In this document: positions 56,294 to 64,000 of the stretch, piece after piece | Numbering within the stretch: position 1 is the first letter of the stretch | Layout of the letters: each line of letters begins with the position of its first letter | Assembly: GCA_036250195.1 (NCBI GenBank) | Contig: JAVHZZ010000009.1 | Location: forward strand, 45,227,824 to 45,291,823 | Source: Mixophyes australis | Lineage: Eukaryota; Chordata; Amphibia; Anura; Limnodynastidae | Direction of reading: 5' to 3' | Length of the DNA: 64,000 nucleotides | Position numbers and translations under genes: made by a program | Notes under the pieces: generated by a model | Told to the model about the DNA's origin: nothing | What the model saw: only the letters and a program-made list of their open reading frames with translations | Databases searched by the model: none

Positions 56294-57589
56294 AGAATCT
56301 TTACTTGTACAATAATGTAATAATATAATTTCGATAACATAATCTTACACACAGTACATATAATAGATGGCATTCCGTGTGTAGGTACAATAACTTATTA
56401 ATTTCTTGCTAATTATGCATGTGTGTGTATGTGCATGTGACTGTGTGTATGTATCTCAGACCATAATGAAACTTCTTCTTACAATATAAAGTCACCATCC
56501 AAAATGGCTGACTTGCAATGCTTTGTTACAAACTCATGTTGGCTCACAAGGCCTCACTTACTAACAATGTAAAGTCAGGACATACCCTTAACTCATTACA
56601 AGCAGTATTATCCAGTCCACCTCAAATAACTCTCTATTCAGCAGTTATCACACAATCTCCACTAGCATTTCTTGTCTAACAGGGAGGGAGATCTCTACAA
56701 ACTTCCCAGCAACATCCAAAGAAGTCTTTTCATCTTATCACACATCTGTTTAACTAGTAGCCATTACACACACAGGCGGGGAGGGGATGAGTGTACAGAC
56801 CAAAGCTACCAAATACAGTCAGTATTAAAATCAACAACCAGAACTTCAATATATATATATATACAGTGTTACACAATACAGTATGAATCTATATCTAGTA
56901 GATATCCACATAGAAGCCAAACTATTGCTACACCAAATACAATACTATTCAAGTATGAGGTCTATTGTATTGGTACAATCAAACTCCTAAGGTATTACTA
57001 ATTTCAACCCCAAAAATGGCATCACTTCTTAAGCACACTAACATTTACTATAATAATAACATCTAATTCTATGACTCTCCCGTGCAACTTCACTTTCTAT
57101 GCTTACAGTATTACCCTAAACAAAACCCTTCTTAAAAGCTACACCACATGGTCTGTGACTTTATAACAAAGTTTACAACACAGTCTATTGTAGCTCCTAT
57201 AGTCTATAGATAAACAATTTAAAGCACTAACAATACAGAGAGTACATTTTACTCATATTTACAATGTCAGCAGAGCCCTATTAAAGGGCTCATATATACT
57301 TTACTATTTTTCAATCCAAACAGGGAGATAATCCTTGGTGTGTGTGTCTGCGTAATCAGTCTGATCCCAAAAGACAGTTTTGTCTTCAGAAGGTAATTAC
57401 AAAACTTCTGTGGGATGGGCTGATGTATCTGATTGGAGGCCAATTCTTTTGATATGTAAATGTACCGAGCCTCACAGTTCGCGTCAGACAAAAGCTATGT
57501 ACATTGATATAGTGGGAGAAGAGAGACAATAGTTATTTAAGGAAGGAAAATGATATATATATAATAATCAATTATATATATCTTCTTCA
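56294..57589 (-). repeat. ERV-like element LTR, right copy, part 2
   Basis: Matches 42041-43346, with a shorter TA tract and a 5-base CGCGT-type insertion near 57480. Followed by GCTAT. Confidence 0.85.
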
Positions 57590-57699
57590 GCTATATAATA
57601 TCTCACAATCACAATCTAACGCCCCCTCTCCACCTTCAGCAGAGGCCTCGCATCATTTTCTTTTGCAGTGCCACCTACCTAGACAATCGCCGGACACAC

Positions 57700-58660
57700 T
57701 TGTACAATTAGGGGAGGATTTCACTACTTAGGAGATATCTGGTTTCATCAAAAACTTGAAATCAAACAAGGCACCGGGCCCTGGCGGCTTTACGGCCACG
57801 TATTATAAGACATTTAGTGAAATTCTTTCGCCCTATCTTCTTGACTTGTTCAATAATGTGTTAAAAGGTGGGTCATTTTCAAAAGAGGCCCTTGAGGCCT
57901 GTATTATTGTTATCCCAAAACAAGGCAAAGACCCTTCGGACTGTGCCCACTATAGGCCCTTTTCGCTTTTGAATATTTACGTCAAGGTCTATGCGAAGGC
58001 TCTCACTGACCATCTTAATACAGTGTTGCCACACTTGGTCCATAAGGACCAAGTGAGCTTTAATCCAAGCCAGTCAGGCCCGGGATAACACCAGGAGAAC
58101 AGTTAGCCTCATTTGTCATATTAACTCAACTAAGACCCTGGCAGTTGTACCCTCCCTGGATGCAGAGGAGACCTTGACCATATTAGCTAGCTGAGAACTC
58201 TTCAGGAATTTGGTTTGATGGCACCTTTATCCAAGGTATTCAGGCCTTATATTCTAATCCCTCTGCTAGGGCTTCGGTCAATGGGGTGCTTTCCTCCCCG
58301 ATCGCTAACGGCATTCGCCAGGGCTGTCCCCTCTCCCCCCTTATTTTTGCCCTTGTGATTGAATCCCTGGCATCCAAGATATGCTCCTCCCCAGATATCA
58401 GAGGTGTTACTGTGGGCTCTGATGAATATAAACTCAGCCTATTCGCAGATGACATCCCCCCTCACACTAACCTCCCTCCATACCTCACTGCCACATTTGT
58501 TTTCCACACTCTCTGCTTATGGTTCCATTTCAGGATATAAAATAAACCTTTCCAAAAAGGAATCCCCAGCTCTCCACATACCTCCCTCAACCCTGGGTCT
58601 CCTTAAAAGTAACTTCAGCTTCTCCTGGCATCAGCCTAAGTTAAGTACCTAAGTGTCTTT
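57700..58660 (+). pseudogene. LINE copy 2 reverse transcriptase, broken
   Basis: Block 57756-58088 reads NKAPGPGGFTATYY, IPKQGKDPSDCAHYRP and VHKDQVSFNPSQ (fingers). Motif A (PSLDAEE) is followed by stops near 58190-58270. Block 58286-58540 has NGIRQGCPLSPLIFALVIE and LSLFADDIPP, keeping FADD. Several frame changes. Clearly related to the RT of LINE copy 1 (GTRQGCPLSPLIF). Confidence 0.9.
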
Positions 58661-59950
58661 ATTACCTCCCACTATGAATCCCTGTATGCAGAAAATTTCC
58701 CTGCCATAATCAAAACAATTAAGGTGGATCTGTTCAAGTGACAAAAGCATATAATCTCCTGGATGGGTAGAATAGTCACCCTTGAAATGAATATCCTGCC
58801 TTGCTTGCTTTATCTTTTCCAGACCCTCCCAGTGCAGGTGCCCAGGTCCACCCTCATTCAACTACATCGCTGTTTCTCTCAGTTCATGTTTCAGCATAAT
58901 CTCCCGCGCACTAGTTTTTCCAGTTTACGTAGGGCGACTGTTAAAGGGGGGAAGGGGCTTCCCGGACATCTGCTTATACTATACTGCTACTCACTTGAGT
59001 CAAGCGGTGGTGTGGTTTACCAAAAATCAAGGCCCCAGGTGGATTGATTTGGAGTCTTCCTGCTGCCAGGTGCCATTCCTGGGCTCGGCATTGAGAATCA
59101 CAATGGGCGATAGACCTCTCTTACTGAGATCTCATCCAGTTGCTTTATTCACCTGTCGGATATGGAACTACTCTAAGCTTCACTATGAAACCACCTCAAC
59201 CCACTCCCCTATAACGCCTCTCTGGGACAACCCAGCATTTCCCCCATGTCAATGTCATTCTCGGTTTAAAACATGGCAGAAGAAGATATCAGATATCAAG
59301 ATGGTGAGGGATGTTATCACAGCGGATCAATGTATCTCATTACCACTGCTACAAGAGAAATTTGATTTGCCTACAATTAGCTCATTTGCTTATCTTCAGG
59401 TGAGACACTATTTTGACTCCCTTTCTAGGTCTGACATAGCGAGACCCCTTACTCCCCTGGAATCAGTATGTATCCAATCACCATTACAAAGGGGAATAAT
59501 TTCCACGTTCTAAAACCTTCTCATCTCCTCCAAACAACCCCATACCCCTATCCATGAATTTCGCTGGGAGGCTGGCCTGGGTAGACCGCCAGATTAGGAC
59601 ACATGGGAGAAAATTAGAGAGAGGGTTTCCAAGACTTCCATCTCATCTCTTGTTAAGGAAAATGCCTAGTAATTTTTTACTGCTGGTATGTAGATCCTAC
59701 CTAGCTGAAGAAAATGGGTCCACCTCCGACTTATGTTGGCGGGGCTGTGGGTAACAGGGAACCTTTATCCACATCTGGTGGTCTTGCCCGGGAATAGCCT
59801 CTTTCTGGGATGATGTGGTGGCTTTGATTAGCGCCGCTACTACTGTCCAAGTTACAAAGTGCCCATGGTCCTTTCTTCTTGGCTCCCCCATTGAGGTCCT
59901 AGACAAACACTCAGAGAAACTGTCTGTTTAGATCGTCAATGCAGCCAGAT
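58661..59950 (+). pseudogene. LINE copy 2 ORF2 C-terminal region, broken
   Basis: Block 58763-59047 has GRIVTLEMNILPCLLYLFQTLP, the usual post-RT motif of L1/Tx1. Block 58995-59513 reads WFTKNQGPRWIDLE and SFAYLQVRHYF (compare YKYLQIRHWI in copy 1). Block 59554-59754 has LCWRGCG, and after a stop IHIWWSCP, together the C-x3-G...H-x3-C motif. At least three breaks. Confidence 0.85.
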
Positions 59951-60514
59951 GCCTAGTCGCTGAAACACTGGTAAAGTCAAAACCCTCCCCCCAGGCAACA
60001 ACTTCTCAATAAAATCTGGCATTTAGCATCCATGAAGAAAATATCAGTGTACCCTCATAAGAAAATCCGTAAATTCTCCCAAATTTGGGGTGATTTGTTC
60101 ATCTACAATGGCCCCATCAGTCCCAATTCACCACTGGATCATACCCAGAATATATCAGCCCTATTCCTGTGAATAGCTCTGTCTAGTGTGCTGGCCGCAT
60201 AATGCTCTATTCGGTTTAACCTCTGTCCGCCGGGGAGCCCAGACCTGGTCTTACACCTCCTCCCCCACATTTCCCATTTCCCACATCCTCATTATTGCAC
60301 ACACCACCACATTCCCCAGAATCCCTTTAAGGTTTTTCATTATATTATAGCTGCAAAATTCTTCTTCCTGTCTGTTTTGTAACTGCCCCAAGAGGACTTG
60401 CTCTTTTTACTCTGTTATCCAACTCTCAATGTAAATTGATGATGCCCTCTTGGGCTATTGTTGTTTACCTGTCTACTGTGTGCCAAAAGCTACAAATAAA
60501 CTATTTAAAAAAAT

Positions 60515-61080
60515 ATATATTTTCAGTTCCAATCGACAGTTGAAGAATGGCAAGTTATCGCAGTAGAATTTGATAAATTGTGGAATTTCCCAAACTGTCA
60601 TGGGGCCATAAATGGCAAACAACTTAGAATTATGCCACCCTCTAAAAGTGGTTCCTATTTCTACAATTACATGGGATTCTTCAGTATTATCCTGAGGGCC
60701 ATAATGAATGCAATATATGAATTTATGGTGGGGCATCCATGACCCCTTCTATGATAAGCGTAATACAATGCACCAAAATTGCCAACACGTACCCAAACTA
60801 AATTAGGTCTTAATTTTCTATTTGTGGCTGATGAAGTGTTTGCACTGCAAGCTAATATTTTAAAACCTTACCTCCAAAAATCACTCACAGCTGAATTAAA
60901 GATTATCAAGAGCAAGGTGAGTAGTGAAGAATTCTTTTGGTATATTGAGTAACAGATTTCGTCCTACACAACTATCTTAGGTGGAAAAGCCCCGGTGTGC
61001 GCAACAGAGCTTCTAGTTTGGAACATACTATAGAAGTTGAAGAAGTAGTAGGGTTCACACCACTGGAGTCTTCTCAAATG
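60515..61080 (+). pseudogene. PIF/Harbinger transposase (HARBI1-like) remnant
   Basis: From the TTTTCAG acceptor the frame reads VEEWQVIAVEFDKLWNFPNC, GAINGKQLRIMPP, GSYFYNYMGFFSIIL, then a stop near 60740; FVADEVFALQANILKPY follows in another frame. This is the DDE transposase of PIF/Harbinger elements. The first catalytic Asp (in GA-x-DGK) is Asn here, so the catalytic site is lost. Accessory-gene remains are at 29095 on the other side of the LINE. Confidence 0.8.
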
Positions 61081-61327
61081 AGAAATGCTAGCAAAAAAGC
61101 CAAGTTGAGCAGGGAGGAGTATTTGCAATATTTTAATGGTGAGGGTGCTGTGTCCTGGCAGAATGACATGTTATAATGTATGTACATTAACATACTATGT
61201 GAAATTGAAGTGCTCATATGTAAATAAATATTTTTTGCATTCATGATTTTGCGTGTTTTCTTACTATTCCAATTAACCGTATGTCTATGGTTTCTTAAGG
61301 GACAGGTTAGGAACTGGACTCCATCTG

Positions 61328-62863
61328 TGTCACTCACCGGACTGTGAGTGCCATTTCCCGTGTGTTCAGGAACCGTGGCCGTCCGCCACCCTGAGGGTCT
61401 GCGCATGTGCAGCCCTTATCAAACCTTCAGTACCTGTTGTTTTTAATTGATTGGATGATCAGGCAACCCTCCCTATTTAAACCACCTGTGATCATTACCT
61501 GGTTGCCTGATCTTGGAGTCTCATTCCCCATGAGCCTCTGAAGGTGTTCCTTTGTTCCTCGTGTATTCAGCTCCTGCTGATTCCTGTTTACTGCTATTGT
61601 GGTTTCCAGACCACTTCAACTCTCCTGTGTTCATCGAGCCTGCACTCAGCTGATTCCTATCTGCTATTACTACCGGACTCCTGTTCGTTTCAAATCTCCT
61701 GTGTTCATCGTGCCTGCACTCAGCTGATTCCTATCCGCTGCCTCCGTTACTACTACATAGTTCCTGATCGTCTCAACTCTCCTGGGTTTATCGTGTCAGC
61801 TTTCCGCTGCCTCCGTTACTACTACAGAGTTCCTGATCGTCTCAACGCTCCTGTGTTTATCGTGTCAGCTCTCCGCTGCCTCCGTTACTACTACAGGGTT
61901 CCAGACCGCCTCTACTCTCCCGTGTACAGCGTGCCTTCTCTCCGCTGCCTCCATCACTACTACTGGATACCAGACAGCCTCAACTCTCCCGTGTTCTTCA
62001 TGTTTCCAGTTCCACTTACTACTGCTTCCTGAGTATTGCTTCGTTGATTCTGGATTACCTGCCGTGCGCTGCACCAACCTGATTACCGCTTCCACCCTCC
62101 AGTGGTCTCTCCTCCTGCCGGCCTTCAGCCGTTCAGGTATCCCTGCACGTCTCTCTGACAGCCTGCTCTCCTGAACCGCGGTATGCATACTTTCCATTGA
62201 CTTTGCTTTTATATTGCATATCCATCTGGACTGAGTTGTGTTCTCCTCCGGAGCCTCCTATCCACTGAAGCTATTGTTACCATTGACTTTGTTTCCAATT
62301 GCCTGGATAGCTATTGTGACTTTGTATACTTCAAGCAGTGCTTGTCAGTTATCGTTGTATTGTGGATATCATCGTGGGATCCAGTTCTGTGTGCCCCGTG
62401 TATACTCTGCTTTACATTCATCTCCTCGTGCCCCTCCTCACATATATATAGCAGTGGTACAACTTGCTGACGCAGACCACTGACTTCCCCGTTACCTACT
62501 TTCACCTGGATTCCATTCCTTCACTATAGACAGCGGTACAACTTGCTATATGCAGACCGCTGACTCTCACTACCTCCTCGCTACTCCTGGACATTCCTCC
62601 TCACTATAGCAGTGGTACAACTTGCTATACGCAGACCACTGACTTTCCTCACGTTTCCTTGTCCATCTGGTTCCTCGTGTACATTCATCTACTCATTACC
62701 AGTTGCTGCTAGTCATAGACTTTCCTCGAGCATTCTCTCACCATTGCTGTTTCTCCTGTTCCGTTGTCACCCTGCTACCAGAGAACCATAGTACCAACTA
62801 TATTACTCTGGTAAGTCCATCATCTGGTGATATCCTGGGCAAAGACTCCTAGTGCCCGTGACA
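61328..62863 (+). mobile_element. Solo LTR related to Gypsy-A
   Basis: 1,536 bp, TGTCACTCACC...CCCGTGACA, with an exact 5-bp duplication ATCTG (61323-61327, 62864-62868). Start, end and the three hairpin repeats (62450-62645) match Gypsy-A. The minisatellite is shorter, with different units (CCGCTGCCTCCGTTACTACT), so it belongs to the same or a sister family with older divergence. Confidence 0.92.
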
Positions 62864-62868
62864 ATCTG

Positions 62869-63490
62869 GAGCATGTTGCTAGTGAAAGGTCTGGCAATTT
62901 CCTGGTCAGCCGTGAACTGCAAGGAGGTCAAAGTATATATAGCATTCATTCATAGTTAAATCACCATTTTATGAATGACAGCAATCTCACTCTTGATAGA
63001 ACTGAATCTGTAGCTAACCACAGGATGTGATGGCATAACATGCCTGTATTAAGCAAGGAGCATGTGCAATAATTGAAAATTATTTAATTGCTTTTGGTTT
63101 GATTTTTAGTGGAAGAGTTAAATAGTTTTCCTACATTTTAGATGGTGTGTAAGTGTAAGCAACCTTAATCGGACATAAGATTTTTTGGTACATGGAATTT
63201 CATAGCTTTTTGTAAAGTTAAAATATTTATATGATATCAAATTCAGAAGCATAAACATAAAAAGTTAACGACAGATAGGAATCACCTGATCCATCTTGTT
63301 TTAACTATTTTTCTTAATCCCTAATAAACAAGCATGTTAAAATTGCTCTATTATTTTAGTCTCTGCCAGCTCTGTTGGATGCCTATTCCACCAATCCTTT
63401 AAAATTTTGGTAAACTAATTTTTCCTCATATTTCCTCTAAACCTAATACCCTCCATTTCCAGTGCATGTCTTTTTCTCACATATACCCCC
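62869..63490. other. Non-coding stretch
   Basis: Unique-looking AT-rich sequence with no supportable gene. May include the outer part of the Harbinger element. Confidence 0.4.
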
Positions 63491-63499
63491 CCTGTCCAC

Positions 63500-63760
63500 C
63501 ATAATTTTTCCTATATGTCACCACTGTGCACCAGCTTTTCTCTCATGTCACCCTCTGCGCACCAGGTTTTTTTACATGTTACCGCCTGCACAGCAGATTT
63601 TTTTCATGTCACTCACTCTGCTCATCAGCATTTCTTTCACATGTCAACCCCTGCGCACTAGCTTTTCTTTCAAATGTCAATCCCTATGCACCAGCTTTTC
63701 TCTCACATGTCACTCCTTGCACACCAGCTTTTCTTTCACATATCACCCTCTTCATCATCA
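63500..63760 (+). repeat. Minisatellite of about 38 bp
   Basis: Seven imperfect units contain CATGTCACYCCYTGCGCACCAG followed by CTTTTCTYTCA. The two overlapping open frames (63462-63770 and 63526-63822) only read the repeat. Confidence 0.85.
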
Positions 63761-63770
63761 TCTTCTTTAA

Positions 63771-64000
63771 AGTTGTGTACTTTTCCATATCTTTACAAAT
63801 ACTGCAGATAATAGTGTTTTAAAGCAAAAGCAGCATTTGAGCAGCCTCTTGGAAAATTAAAATATTCTACTATTTTCTTCTCTGAAACCTTGGCAAATTC
63901 TCCAAAAGTGGTGTAGACGGAGTGCAGGTCCAACTCTCTGCCCCCCTTCTCAGGGCTCTTCATGAAACGGGACCCTCTGCTCTCATGGAACTGTCGCAGT
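63771..64000. other. Window end, nothing recognised
   Basis: No gene or repeat identified in the last 230 bases. Confidence 0.4.

Larger units (their letters stand above)
41811..57589 (-). mobile_element. ERV-like LTR retroelement, family unassigned
   Basis: LTRs (TGTTAAAGGACC...ATCTTCTTCA on the plus strand) at 41811-43346 and 49363-57589 (split) are bounded by GCTAT (41806-41810, 57590-57594). Minus orientation is suggested because GAGCCTTAGCCC follows the right LTR on the minus strand as TTGGGG..., like a tRNA primer site, and AACAGGGGCAC abuts the left LTR like a polypurine tract. The internal part (43347-44677, 48890-49362) shows no gag, pol or env that I can recognise, so it may be non-autonomous or heavily deleted. 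It holds Gypsy-C and Gypsy-B. Confidence 0.7.
57595..60510 (+). mobile_element. L1-type LINE copy 2, 3' segment
   Basis: ORF2 resumes after the ERV-like insertion and runs through reverse transcriptase and the C-terminal region to an A-rich tail at about 60495-60515. The tail abuts a polypyrimidine-AG (TTTTCAG) that looks like an intron acceptor of the Harbinger transposase. A-rich flanks at 29470 and 60505 are similar, but I cannot define an exact target duplication. Confidence 0.85.

Noticed and set aside
60515..61080. A functional host HARBI1-type gene.
   Set aside because: Stops near 60740, a frame change and loss of the first catalytic Asp, plus an adjacent Harbinger accessory remnant, mark a dead transposon.
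1..64000. Search for host genes, tRNAs, antiviral or toxin systems.
   Set aside because: Every convincing coding region is from a mobile element; no cloverleaf, multi-exon host gene or defence module could be supported.

Overview
The window is repeat-rich vertebrate DNA, most likely from an amphibian, probably a frog with a large genome. This rests on the mix of elements: L1/Tx1-type LINEs, L2 LINEs, a Penelope-like element, long-LTR Gypsy chromoviruses, PIF/Harbinger, hAT and Tc1 DNA transposons, and foldback MITEs. The species call is an inference. I found no host gene, tRNA, rRNA, CRISPR array or prokaryotic signal. Every coding region I recognise belongs to a mobile element, and most are broken.

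Layout. 1-1110: the 3' end of a Tc1-like transposon split by a solo LTR. 1190-1900: a possible Penelope-like tail. 2095-2270: a foldback MITE. 4605-18827: a full-length L1/Tx1-type LINE on the minus strand, about 6.0 kb once its insert is removed, with a 14-bp target duplication. It is split inside ORF2 by a young and apparently intact Gypsy chromovirus (Gypsy-A, 7322-15468). 19294-28262: a 5'-truncated Penelope-like element with an inverted copy of its own tail. That inverted copy is split by an LTR, which in turn carries an L2 LINE, a related LTR fragment and small LINE debris.

28851-61300: remains of a Harbinger transposon. Its two halves are pushed apart by a second L1-type LINE on the plus strand (29485-60510). 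That LINE holds Gypsy-D (30589-39313) and an ERV-like LTR element (41811-57589). Gypsy-D contains a large foldback element, which contains an L2 LINE, which contains a hAT element. The ERV-like element contains Gypsy-C (44678-48890) and Gypsy-B (49587-56288). 61328-62863: a solo LTR related to Gypsy-A. 63500-63760: a minisatellite.

Nearly all boundaries are supported by target-site duplications read directly: GGCCC, CCGCC, GCTAT, GAAAT, ATCTG, CTCAG/CTCCG, CCTTAGAT, TTG/CAA and two 14-mers. The insertion order can therefore be reconstructed. The main points for follow-up are a matching -1 frameshift signal at the gag/pol junction of Gypsy-A and Gypsy-C, a MITE whose two arms both carry an RFX X-box (three of the four copies seen are joined to an intact CCAAT box), and a degenerate hammerhead-like motif in the Penelope tail.
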